Positions 7,696-16,644 of a DNA stretch of 64,000 bases are shown one piece after another. Source of the DNA: Anaerolineaceae bacterium (GTDB taxonomy: Bacteria; Chloroflexota; Anaerolineae; Aggregatilineales; Phototrophicaceae). Every line of letters begins with the position of its first letter. The stretch's first letter is position 1. Location: positions 82,693-146,692 of the forward strand of contig JACKCG010000009.1 in assembly GCA_020634135.1 (NCBI GenBank). The letters are read 5' to 3'. The notes under the pieces were generated by a model. That model was not told where the DNA came from, made no database searches, and worked only from the letters and a program-made list of their open reading frames with translations. The translations under genes were made by a program, and so were the position numbers.

Positions 7696-10011
7696 ATGGA
7701 TACCTTTCGTGTAGAAGGTGGTCAGTTCTGGCTGAACGATCAACCATTATTCATTCAGGCGGGTGAATTTCACTACTACCGCACGCCCGCCGATCAGTGG
7801 GCGCACCGCCTGGGGCTGCTGCAAGCTGCGGGGTTCAACGCGGTGGCGGCCTATATCCCCTGGTTGTGGCATCAGCCGTCGCCGGATGTTTCCGACCTCG
7901 ACGGCCACACCCACCCCATGCGCAACCTGGCCGGGTTTCTTGACCTGGCGGCGAGCATGGGGCTGTACATCATCGCCCGCCCCGGCCCGTATATCATGGC
8001 GGAAACCATCAATGAGGGCATCCCGCCCTGGGTGTTCAGCCAGTACCCGGAGGCGGCCTTTGTGTCGCAGGATGGCGCTGTCCAGAATGTCGCCAGTTAT
8101 CAGCATCCTGACTTCCTGAAATGCGTCGAGGGGTGGTACGCGGCGGTATTCCCGGTGCTGGCGCCGCGCCAGATCACGCAGGGCGGCAAAATCCTGCTGG
8201 TTCAACTGGATAACGAAATGGGCATGATCCAGTGGGTCAGGAACATCGTGGATACCAACCCCGATACCCTGGCGCGTTTCGCGGCCCACCTTCAAGCGAC
8301 ATACGGTGAGCGCCTGGAGCAGCATTACCCCACAGCCAACCTGCCCGGCTTTCTGCGCGAACAGATCACACAGCCACAACCGCCGCACGCCGCCCTCGTC
8401 CTGGAGGACTACCGCCGCTTTTACCGGGTATACCTCCGTGAGTATATGGCCTTCCTGTGGCAGCGAGCGCAGGCGCAGGGTATGACCGTCCCGCCGGTGG
8501 TCAACATTCACGGCTTCGCCAACGGCGGCAAAACCTTTCCGATTGGCCTGTCGCAGCTCATTGACGTGATGGAGATAGACGGCATGGTCAGCGCCACCGA
8601 TGTCTATCCTATATTCATCGGCGAGGGTAATTTCCACCAGCTCCTGCTGGTCAACGAGATGACCAAAGCCTTGCAAAACCCGCAGCAGCCGCTCTTTTCG
8701 ATTGAGTTCCAGGCCGGTGGGAACCAGGATTTCAGCGGCGCGCAGTCCTCGTTTTACGACCTGCACAGCCGCCTGTGTATCTCCTGCGGGATGCGCGCCA
8801 TCAACCACTACCTGTTCTTCGATGGCGAAAATGACCCGGTGCTGAGTCCGACCAAACGCCACGATTGGGGGCATCCGGTTCGCAAGGATGGCACACTGCG
8901 CCGGCACTATGCCCGCTATCCCAAACTCTCCCGTGCGTTGGCCGCCTATGGCGCTGACCTGGTGCTTTCGCAGCCGGAGACAGTCGCCACCATTGGCTTT
9001 CTGCTCGATGATTTCATGACCGAAGTCAGCAGCCCCGTCACCCGCCCCGCCGCCGACATCCTGACCCACCAGCGCGAGGTGCTCCTGTTCGACTTCCTGG
9101 CACGCGGGCTGGCGCTCACCCACCGCCCATTCGATGCGCTCGAACTGACCCGCGCTCGCCTGGATGTGACGCAGACACCGGTTCTGTTCGTGATGATGGA
9201 CAGGCAGTGTGACGCCGCTGCCCAGCAAAAACTGGCCGACTACCTCCGCCAGGGCGGCAGACTGATCCTCACCGGGCGGTTGTGCGAGGAGACATTCGAC
9301 CATACACCCTGTACGATTCTGCGGGAAGCCATTGGCATTCAGCATCTCCACACGGACCCGCCCTTCACCCCTGCCCGCATCCAGGCCTTCGATTACCGCG
9401 ATATTCCGGTTTCCTTCCTCGAAGCCTATACCGGCGACTTCGATGAGGTGTTTGCCACCGCCGCCGGTGGGGAGGCCGTCGGCTTCATCAAGCAGATTGG
9501 CAAAGGCGAGGTGATGGTATTCGGCGCGGCGCTGGCGACCAATACGCTGGATGACCTGGACGTTCTGCACCAGATGGCAAATCGGATGGGCTGCCCGCCG
9601 CTGTTCACCCTGAGCGACTGGGCCGATGTGCGCCTCTCAGCGGGGGATAACGGGGATTTCCTGTTCGTCAGCAACTACCAGGATGACCCGGTTGAAACCG
9701 TGATTTCCACGAAGGGCGCTCCGCTGCTGGGCGGCCACGCGCTCAGCCTCCCGGCGCGGCGCGGCGTTATACTGCCGCTCGAATGGGCGGTCAGGCCGGG
9801 GATTGTGATTCATTACCTCACGTCCGAAGTAACCGAAGTGACCGATGAAGGGACGCGGTTGGTGATTAAGACCGAGCAGGATGAATGCTTCGCGGAAATC
9901 AGCCTCACAGGTTACCAGTGTGACGGCTCGCTCATCCTTCAGCGGCTTGGCGGTGGACGCCTCAGGCTACAGGGGAAAAGCGGCATCATCGAACTAACGA
10001 AAGCGCATTAA
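7696..10011 (+). CDS. GH35 beta-galactosidase
   Basis: 771 aa from the ATG at 7696, which has AGAGAGAAG just upstream. A longer open frame begins at 7423 but overlaps the preceding gene and is not used. The TIM barrel begins at QPLFIQAGEFHYYRTP and continues with ARPGPYIMAE. LVQLDNEMG holds the acid/base Glu174, and SIEFQAGG holds the probable nucleophile Glu337. A beta-rich C-terminal part follows. No signal peptide is present, so it is likely to release galactose (or a related sugar) from intracellular oligosaccharides. Last gene of the rightward sugar arm. Confidence 0.92.
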   Translation: MDTFRVEGGQFWLNDQPLFIQAGEFHYYRTPADQWAHRLGLLQAAGFNAVAAYIPWLWHQPSPDVSDLDGHTHPMRNLAGFLDLAASMGLYIIARPGPYIMAETINEGIPPWVFSQYPEAAFVSQDGAVQNVASYQHPDFLKCVEGWYAAVFPVLAPRQITQGGKILLVQLDNEMGMIQWVRNIVDTNPDTLARFAAHLQATYGERLEQHYPTANLPGFLREQITQPQPPHAALVLEDYRRFYRVYLREYMAFLWQRAQAQGMTVPPVVNIHGFANGGKTFPIGLSQLIDVMEIDGMVSATDVYPIFIGEGNFHQLLLVNEMTKALQNPQQPLFSIEFQAGGNQDFSGAQSSFYDLHSRLCISCGMRAINHYLFFDGENDPVLSPTKRHDWGHPVRKDGTLRRHYARYPKLSRALAAYGADLVLSQPETVATIGFLLDDFMTEVSSPVTRPAADILTHQREVLLFDFLARGLALTHRPFDALELTRARLDVTQTPVLFVMMDRQCDAAAQQKLADYLRQGGRLILTGRLCEETFDHTPCTILREAIGIQHLHTDPPFTPARIQAFDYRDIPVSFLEAYTGDFDEVFATAAGGEAVGFIKQIGKGEVMVFGAALATNTLDDLDVLHQMANRMGCPPLFTLSDWADVRLSAGDNGDFLFVSNYQDDPVETVISTKGAPLLGGHALSLPARRGVILPLEWAVRPGIVIHYLTSEVTEVTDEGTRLVIKTEQDECFAEISLTGYQCDGSLILQRLGGGRLRLQGKSGIIELTKAH

Positions 10012-10150
10012 GAAGCGGGCAAGGCGGTTTTACATCACACCCAGGGCATTGCCTCCTGCATATCGCCCCGTGTGCCGAAATACGCAGCGCCCCGGAATGG
10101 ATGCTTCCGGGGTGCAGCCCGCACTGCCAGGGCTGCTGCTCCCGGCCAAA

Positions 10151-10528
10151 ATGCCAAAGCAGCCCACCCAGGAGCAGCCAAAGCCCAATCCGAAGCTCAA
10201 CCGCCGCCAATTGACCCAGCCGCTGACGGATGCCCTGGCTGAGAAACTCGCCAACGACATTCACGCCTGGACAAAGCCGAACGGCCTGAGCCTGATGAAT
10301 GCCCGCAAGTTGATAGACACCTATGGCTACACGGCGGTGGGGAAGGGGCTGGCAAACCTGCGAGCCAGGGTCGAGCGTGACCCGGACGCCGTGCGTTCCC
10401 GTGCCGGGCTGCTCATCACGATTGTCCGAGGCTACTGGAAACAGGCACACCAGAACGAACGCACCATCCAGTTCGAACCGATCAAGCCGAGACGGAGTAA
10501 ACGGGGGAAGACCAGAGACTATCGGTGA
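10151..10528 (+). CDS. Hypothetical protein, possibly a truncated mobile-element replication protein
   Basis: 125 aa from an ATG at 10151 with no clear ribosome binding site. After a Pro/Lys-rich start, the core is helical (LADDI-like AEKLANDIHAW, NARKLIDTYGYTAVGKGL, GLLITIVRGYWKQAH) and ends with a very basic tail. From memory, similar C-terminal helical modules occur in replication-initiator-like proteins of Chloroflexota plasmids and phages, where the pattern '..Y....V...L......I.NPAG.L...VRG' recurs. It sits between the sugar genes and the Rhs island. It may be a fragment. Confidence 0.45.
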   Translation: MPKQPTQEQPKPNPKLNRRQLTQPLTDALAEKLANDIHAWTKPNGLSLMNARKLIDTYGYTAVGKGLANLRARVERDPDAVRSRAGLLITIVRGYWKQAHQNERTIQFEPIKPRRSKRGKTRDYR

Positions 10529-10684
10529 GATGAGTCCTTTCCTTAAGCGTTTTGAAGGGGATAATCCACTAATTCAGACATATTTCACCCTGAAATCAGC
10601 CAGAATGTTTCACCGAATACCTCTTTTATGAAGGCTCTTATCTAACTATTTTATTTTGAATTTACCAACATATTTATTAACTTA

Positions 10685-10990
10685 CTAAATATCATTCTTA
10701 TTAACCCATTCTTCGTAACCACAGAAATCTAGTTTGCTTTTAACTCGTTCTACATCTTCTGTATTTGGCGGTGCATCTGATCCAAAACCGGAGGCATCAT
10801 TATAAACCTCTGAACGATTTTTGTTGGCAAGTATGGACAAAACATCAGCTATTGTCCAAAATGACATTATTTGATGTAAGATCGATAAAACAGACCAATA
10901 CTCATCTTCATTTATACCATTAGGAAAAGCACACTTTAGTATAGTATAAATATCCTGTAAGTAATCGGGAACTTTATCATTGCGTTCCAT
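10685..10990 (-). CDS. Probable immunity protein for the adjacent Rhs toxin
   Basis: 101 aa from the ATG at 10990, preceded by GAGG at 7-nt spacing; an upstream in-frame ATG at 11020 has no such site. All-helical, acidic, cytosolic, with no recognised family (YLQDIYTILKCAFP, EYWSVLSILHQIM). Its low GC is unlike the housekeeping genes. It lies 85 bp downstream of the Rhs toxin tail in the same direction, the standard place for a cognate immunity gene. Function is inferred from context only. Confidence 0.55.
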   Translation of the reverse strand: MERNDKVPDYLQDIYTILKCAFPNGINEDEYWSVLSILHQIMSFWTIADVLSILANKNRSEVYNDASGFGSDAPPNTEDVERVKSKLDFCGYEEWVNKNDI

Positions 10991-11018
10991 AATATAACCT
11001 CGCCAAATATTTGTTGTC

Positions 11019-11040
11019 ATACTGGGTATATACCCAGTAT
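11019..11040. promoter_or_regulatory. Perfect 22-bp palindrome between toxin and immunity genes
   Basis: ATACTGGGTAT joined to its exact reverse complement, covering 11019-11040. It lies between the Rhs stop codon and the immunity start. It could be an operator, or a hairpin that limits read-through. There is no T-run next to it. Confidence 0.5.
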
Positions 11041-11074
11041 GACAGGTCGGATAAAAATAGCTTTATATAGTTGA

Positions 11075-12178
11075 TTATACAAATTTCTCACGGAATCTTG
11101 CTGGAGAATGTGGAATCCCATTAAAATCTAGGATACCTTGACTTCGGATATAATTCAAAGCTCGTGTATTGCCTGTCAAGGTCGGTATTCTTAATTGATC
11201 CCCTGTTCCCAGAATGATAATGTCATTGACACCTAGACTGGCTGTTGGCTTCAATGCAGCGAATCGCGCAGAAGGATTATCCAAGACAACAGAAACCTGT
11301 GTTAATAAAGCTGTTGAATAAATAGTTTCAGTTGGACCAGCATTGCTATTTAATCCAACCAAAAATTCTTGCAGAGCTGTGTTCGTGGCAACCATTTGCC
11401 GACCTGCAATTAGAGAAATAATCTCGGCACGTACAGCTGCAGTTTGCCCTGGATTATTGGGATTATACGCAACAAGCCCTGTCATTGTTCCTGTATCTAG
11501 ATTAACGCTTGGAACCGGTGTACTAGTCGCAGTCGGCGCACAAACTTCTGTAGGTACTGGCAACGGCTGCAATTCCGGTTGTGGGGCTGGTGTTGTCTGC
11601 GGCTGCGGTTGCGGCATTGGTGTCACATTGGGATCAGATGGAGGCGGTGTCGGTGGCCGCATGTCCTCGAGTTGGTCTGGGGTGTAAGGTATTGGTGGGT
11701 ACAACAACCCTAAGAAAATCCCTACACCAAGCAGGTAGCTTATGGAAGCAATTCCAAGTACCACAGCAGCAGTCGCTGCTGCACCTGTCCCTACAACAGT
11801 AGCGGCTATTTCTAATGTAGTACCTCCAACAACAACTATCTGCGGTGTATATTGTCCAAAGTCTTGGGCAGCACATACGATACCTGCAACGACATCCGCT
11901 GTTGCACCATCGACTGACATAAAAGCAGGAATTGTCGCTTGAAGTGTTTTGACGGCAGCACGGGTTTGATCGAGAGTCATTTGGGGACATAAACCCGAAG
12001 CATCTGCTCTGTTGACGGGATTACCCCATACATATCCATAACGATTCACAGACATGGTGTTCAGGTATGTCCCCTCAAACGGATCAAGCGCCGTGAACAC
12101 ACCCAGCCCCGGCGCATAGTACCGCGCTCGCAGGTAGAGCAGGCGGTTGGCCTGATCCCAGCTGCGTGGAAAGCGCAA
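11075..12178 (-). pseudogene. Truncated Rhs core with a PIN-like nuclease toxin tail
   Basis: The open frame starts inside the RHS-associated core (SWDQANRLLYLRARYYAPGLG, FTALDPFEG, NRYGYVWGNPVNRADASGL). The thousands of bases of N-terminal repeats are missing, so this is a 3' remnant or an orphan toxin cassette. After the core come a Gly/Ala-rich hydrophobic stretch (about residues 115-160) and a Pro-rich linker (TPPPSDPNVTPMP). The last 130 residues follow a PIN-domain acid pattern: an Asp in VNLDTGTM, a Glu in ALQEFLVG, an Asp in VNDIIILGTGD, then TLTGNTRAL. PIN domains are RNases. Composition is more AT-rich than its surroundings. The open frame is intact to the stop; whether it is expressed is unknown. 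Confidence 0.7.
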
Positions 12179-12234
12179 CAGGCCGCTTGTTCAATCCGGC
12201 CTTTTCTCTGCCTGTATCCATCAGATTCAGCTAA

Positions 12235-12564
12235 TTAGTTGTGAAATTTTATAAACTGTGCATAATATGTAACAGTGGTGATTGCATAGAATCCAAATAA
12301 CCACGGTTGCATTGTCGAAACTGCTGACCAGAGAACCAACCTGCCGCGCGGATTCCAACACGCGGTGGATGTGAGAAGTTTGTGCCGGATAACCAACGAA
12401 AAGTGGACCGTTTGAGCGGTTAAGTTGTAAATCACTCGTCAGGTTTTAGGATTATACAGTCCGGCTTCGGATTCCTGGATGGATTCAGCGCCGGTATTGG
12501 CGGTTATAACCATCCAACGTGGGCGGCACACGCCAAACAGTTCTCTTCTCTATTGTTTTCGATA
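12235..12564. other. Gene-free stretch with a possible coding remnant
   Basis: No complete gene. On the plus strand around 12465-12545 a short frame reads GFGFLDGFSAGIGGYNHP, which looks like the tail of a secreted or Rhs-type protein and ends near the terminator at 12565. Probably debris of the Rhs island. Confidence 0.3.
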
Positions 12565-12607
12565 CCAGCCGTGGGGTGATCGTTGAACCACGGCTGGTTT
12601 ATATTTT
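12565..12607 (+). terminator. Strong rho-independent hairpin just before recX
   Basis: A perfect 10-bp stem (CCAGCCGTGG at 12565-12574 with CCACGGCTGG at 12588-12597), a 13-nt loop, then TTTATATTTT. It faces rightward and ends 20 nt before the recX start. It terminates either a remnant transcript or a leader of recX. Confidence 0.75.
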
Positions 12608-12627
12608 ACCAGGCAACAGGAGGTTGA

Positions 12628-13290
12628 ATGCCGCAGGGTGTGATTACGGCGCTGGAAGTCCAGAAACGGGATAAACAGCGCGTAAACATTTACCTGGATG
12701 GCGAGTATGCCTTCAGCCTAAGTCTGATTGAAGCGGCCAAACTGCATAAAGGCCAGGTGCTTTCTGAAGAACTGATCGCGGAACTCCGTGATGAAGACAC
12801 GATCCTCCGCGCCGTAGACACCGCAGCACATTTTCTGGGATACCGGCCCCGCAGTATGGCAGAAGTTCGCCAGAATCTGGCGGATAAAGGGTTTTCTCCC
12901 TCCGTGATTGAAACCGCGTTAGGGCGCTTAGTGGAACGAGGGTATGTGGATGATCTGGCTTTTGCCCGTTATTGGGTGCAGAATCGAAGCACGTTCAGGC
13001 CACGCAGCCAGCAGGCGCTCCGCTACGAACTACGGCAAAAAGGGGTCACGGAAGACCACATTCAGGCGGCGTTGACCGACCTGGATGAACTGAGTTTAGC
13101 CTATGAGGTGGCACGCCAGCGGGCATCCCGTTTGCGCCATCCCACGCGAGAAGACTTTCGTAAAAAGCTTGGTGGACTATTACAGCGACGTGGTTTCTCC
13201 TTTACCACTGTTCGGGAGACATTGGATCGGCTGGCGGATGAGCTGGTCGAAGATGACCCGGACTATTTTGCAGAGATAAATGACGAATGA
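12628..13290 (+). CDS. recX: RecX regulatory protein
   Basis: 220 aa. RecX binds RecA filaments and modulates recombination and SOS activity. Three helical repeats are visible (YRPRSMAEVRQNLADKGFS, VERGYVDDLAFARYWVQNRS, FRPRSQQALRYELRQKGVTE), preceded by a 60-residue N-terminal extension common in this family (GVITALEVQKRDKQRVNIYLDG). An AGGAGG lies before the ATG. The gene is followed 15 bp later by rny. No recA is in the window. Confidence 0.92.
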   Translation: MPQGVITALEVQKRDKQRVNIYLDGEYAFSLSLIEAAKLHKGQVLSEELIAELRDEDTILRAVDTAAHFLGYRPRSMAEVRQNLADKGFSPSVIETALGRLVERGYVDDLAFARYWVQNRSTFRPRSQQALRYELRQKGVTEDHIQAALTDLDELSLAYEVARQRASRLRHPTREDFRKKLGGLLQRRGFSFTTVRETLDRLADELVEDDPDYFAEINDE

Positions 13291-13305
13291 CCAGGAGAAA
13301 TCAAG

Positions 13306-14830
13306 ATGGAAACTGCCCTATTGATTATAGGTCTGCTGGTAGGCGGGGCGGTTGGTATCGCAGGTCTGATTATTTTACAGAACCGGCAAGGACAAAACCG
13401 GCGCAACATAGCCGAAAACGAAGCCGATATTCTTCAACGCGCCAACCTTGAATCGAACAGATTATCAAAGATGCCGACCACAAAACAAAAAGCTGGTAGA
13501 AGAAACCGAAACCACCCTCAACCGCCGTCGGCGTGACCTGGATAAGGAAGATGAACGGATGCAGCGCCGCCGGGAAGACCTGGATAAACGCCTGGAACGC
13601 CTGGAACAGCGGGAACAGCAGTTGAATAAGCGCCAGAGCCGCCTGGATAAACAGCAGAACGACCTGGCGAAACTGGAGTCCGAGCGGATGGACGAACTGG
13701 AACGGATCGCCCAGATGACGCAGGACGAGGCCAAAGGTGAACTGCTGGAAGCGGTGGAAAAGGATACCCGTTCCGATATGGCGCGGATTATCCGCCAAGT
13801 GGAAGCCGAAGCGCGGGAGGAAGCCGATACCCGCGCCCGTGATGTGATTTCGCTGGCTGTCCAGCGGTTGGCCTCCGAGCATGTGAGCGAGATTTCGGTG
13901 AGTGTGGTGTCGTTGCCCAGCGATGAGATGAAAGGCCGGATTATTGGCCGGGCTGGGCGCAATATCCGTTCGCTGGAACAGGCGACGGGCGTGGACATTG
14001 TGGTGGACGATACCCCGGAAGCGGTCACAATCAGCAGTTTTGATCCGGTGCGCCGGGAAGTTGCTAAACGCGCCCTGGAAAAACTGGTGAAGGATGGCCG
14101 AATCCACCCGGCACGGATCGAAAAACTGGTGGAAGACGCCCGTAAAGAGGTCGAGCATGTGATCCGTGAGGAAGGCGAACGGGCGGCCTTCGAGACCGGC
14201 AGCCCCGGTCTGCACCCGGAGATTATCAAACTGCTGGGACGGCTGAAGTTCCGTACCAGCTACGGCCAGAATATGCACGCCCACGCGATTGAAACTTCGC
14301 ATATCGCCGGGATGATTGCGGCTGAGTTGGGGGCGGACGTGGCTACGGCCAAGCTGGGTGGGCTGCTCCATGACCTCGGCAAGGCGATTGACCACGAAGT
14401 GGAAGGCACACACGCGCTGTTAGGAGCCGACCTTGCCAAGCGGTATGGTGTCCCGGCGAAGGTGGTGAACTGTATCGCCAGCCATCACCATGAGGTGGAG
14501 CAGGAATGCGTGGAGGCCTACATTGTCGAGGCCGCCGACGCGATCTCCGGCGCACGACCGGGCGCACGGCGCGAGAGTGCCGAGACGTATATCAAGCGGG
14601 TACGCACCCTGGAAGAAATCGCCTCCAGTTTTGAAGGGGTCGAGCAGAGCTATGCGCTCCAGGCAGGACGCGAGGTGCGGATTATCGTCCGGCCAGAAGC
14701 CGTGGACGATTTCTCGGCACTCAAACTGGCGCGGGACATCGCCCGTAAAGTCGAGGAAACCATGCAGTATCCCGGCCAGATCAAAGTCCAGGTAATCCGC
14801 GAGACTCGTGCGGTGGATTACGCCAAATAG
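13306..14830 (+). CDS. rny: Ribonuclease Y, interrupted by a frameshift near residue 50
   Basis: Membrane-anchored endoribonuclease. Start ATG at 13306 follows AGGAGA. One N-terminal TM helix (ALLIIGLLVGGAVGIAGLII) is followed by a long charged coiled coil (13500-13800), a KH domain (VSLPSDEMKGRIIGRAGRNIR), an HD domain (THAL and HDLGKAIDHEVEG, SHHHEVEQ) and the conserved C-terminal tail. The frame breaks between about 13450 and 13490. Adding one G near 13456 and one A in the A-run near 13484 restores a typical sequence (ESEQIIKDADHKTKKLVEE), so two one-base deletions fit best. This is either a sequencing error or a real mutation in a normally conserved gene. Confidence 0.88.
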
Positions 14831-14854
14831 CGCAACAACCGTGTTGAACCCGTT

Positions 14855-14888
14855 GAGAGGCGGCCCGCTGTGGCCGTCTCTTTTTTTT
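14855..14888 (+). terminator. Terminator of rny
   Basis: Stem GAGA(GG)CGGCC with GGCCGTCTC (9 bp with a 2-nt bulge), followed by eight T residues, 25 nt after the rny stop. Confidence 0.85.
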
Positions 14889-14944
14889 CAAAGGGCGAGG
14901 CGCCAGGCCCCGCCCTTTGGGCCGTATGTTCGTCTATCGCGCCA

Positions 14945-16396
14945 TTACCCAGCCGGGCGTTCGTGCAGGCGGGCCTCATCCGGCAGGTCAAAACTGCACG
15001 TCGCATCCTGGTTGCGTACCCTTAAACCGGGGCAGGAAGCGATCACTTCCAGCCCATACGTGACTTCAAACGACTCGTGCAGCCAGAACCGCTCGCCCGG
15101 TTCGAGCGCGCCGCGCCATGCCACCCGGCGCAGGCAGGTGGGCGGATCAACCCCCGGCCCGTCGAAGCGTGTCCGCGAAAATGCCTGGATACAGCTGTTG
15201 GGTGGGAAAAATTCCAGGCTGCCGCCGCCATCCACAAAGGGCTGGGCGAAAAATGTCATTGAACGGTTGAACGGCGGGATATGCGGTGAGTTAACCGCCA
15301 ACGCCTCCAGGTCGAGGTAAGTGCCGGACTCGTTCACGAAGCTGATGAACTGGCTGTTATAGTACAGCGTGATGTCGTAGACATCGTCGCCGCTGCGGGC
15401 TGCCGGTGTGGCAGAAGGCACGATGGTCGCCGTGGGGAACAGGGTCGGCGTCGGCGATGGCCCTTCAGTAGGAGACGGCGTCGGTGTGATGGTAGGAATC
15501 GGCGTCGGCGTCGGCTGCGATGGGAAGGTGCGATTCACGTTGATGTCTATTTCGGTCCTTAACCGCGTGACGCCGTCGGTGAACAGCACTTGAATCCGGT
15601 CAGGTGCGTTGGCGGGCAGTTGGACCACATCATCCCATACCAGCCATTCCTCTCGATGCAGACGGCTTCCGCCCATATCCAGAATCTGGATGTAATCCGG
15701 CTTGAAACCGGTATTGGGCAGGCCAAACGAGCGCGATTCATCCGATAAGTACAGCGCATTGGAATACGGGTCATACGACACCGGCACAAAATCCGGGCGG
15801 GCAGCCAGCACGACGTATGTCAGCAGCCAGCGCTTCCAGCACATGACATACACCCCGGCCTCGCGGAAACCCGGACGGGTCGCGGTCATATTGTGGACGC
15901 GCGATGTCTGCCAGAAGTCCAGCGCCCCGGATACATCCGGGAAATACGCCGCGATTTCCGCCCCGATAACCTGGCCGTTGTCATATACCGGCCATCCGTT
16001 ACGCCGCAGCCGTTCCCGCACGCTTTGCCCCAGTACATCAGTGTGCCAGGCGCTATAATCCCCTTCTGTATGGAAGCGCTCGTCCTCAAAAGGCGCATAA
16101 GGTGAAATAAACGTCGCCTGCTGGGATGCGACCAGATCGAGGCGGGTATTGCGGGACAGCGGGTACAGACCGACTCCCACCCGCCACTGGTTGAGCCGGG
16201 TCAAGACATATTCTTCAGCCTCGGGCGCCCGCTGCCAGCCCGATTCGCTCGGCACGCAGCCATCCGGGTAGTAATTGCGCGGGTCGCGGTCTTGCGCCTG
16301 GACGCTGACAAAGGTCAGAGCCGGGTAGATCGCCAGAATAATAAGTGTCATCATGATGGAGACTGGGACAAGGTGATTCCTGAAGTATTGTTTCAT
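14945..16396 (-). CDS. Secreted CAP/SCP-domain protein with a Thr/Pro linker
   Basis: 483 aa from the ATG at 16396, which follows AAGG. Residues 1-34 are a signal peptide ending around VSVQAQ. The first half is a CAP (SCP/PR1) domain: LNQWRVGVGLYPLSRNTRLDLVASQQATFI near residues 65-95, a histidine in HTEGD, and later RPGFREAGVYVMC. A linker rich in TPTPIPT motifs (around residues 290-335) leads to a C-terminal beta domain with several cysteines (SCIQAF, PPTCLRR, CPGLRV), which also seems to occur in the PASTA protein at 57914. Such proteins are extracellular; their substrates are usually unknown. Confidence 0.78.
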   Translation of the reverse strand: MKQYFRNHLVPVSIMMTLIILAIYPALTFVSVQAQDRDPRNYYPDGCVPSESGWQRAPEAEEYVLTRLNQWRVGVGLYPLSRNTRLDLVASQQATFISPYAPFEDERFHTEGDYSAWHTDVLGQSVRERLRRNGWPVYDNGQVIGAEIAAYFPDVSGALDFWQTSRVHNMTATRPGFREAGVYVMCWKRWLLTYVVLAARPDFVPVSYDPYSNALYLSDESRSFGLPNTGFKPDYIQILDMGGSRLHREEWLVWDDVVQLPANAPDRIQVLFTDGVTRLRTEIDINVNRTFPSQPTPTPIPTITPTPSPTEGPSPTPTLFPTATIVPSATPAARSGDDVYDITLYYNSQFISFVNESGTYLDLEALAVNSPHIPPFNRSMTFFAQPFVDGGGSLEFFPPNSCIQAFSRTRFDGPGVDPPTCLRRVAWRGALEPGERFWLHESFEVTYGLEVIASCPGLRVRNQDATCSFDLPDEARLHERPAG

Positions 16397-16644
16397 AGTC
16401 GTTTTACCTTTTGAAAGCTTCAATGAAAGTATCAAACCACACGGAGATTCCCCCAAAAAACAACCGTTTTTCAACGATCTCGTTTTAGTATAGACGAATT
16501 ATATGAATAGATATAAGAAAAATTAGGAAATTTACGAAATTTTTCAGTAATGACAGGTGTCCTGCCCATCCGGCACGCTTCATGAAATCGCCGGTAGCGT
16601 TCCGGGACAAGGCATAGTATGTCTTTTTCAGACAAGGGAGTCGT

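Noticed and set aside
7747..9570. 607-codon open frame opposite GH35
   Set aside because: Shadow of a GH35 gene with intact catalytic residues.
13370..14413. 347-codon Phe/Leu-rich frame opposite rny
   Set aside because: Reverse complement of the Glu/Arg-rich coiled coil; not a real membrane protein.
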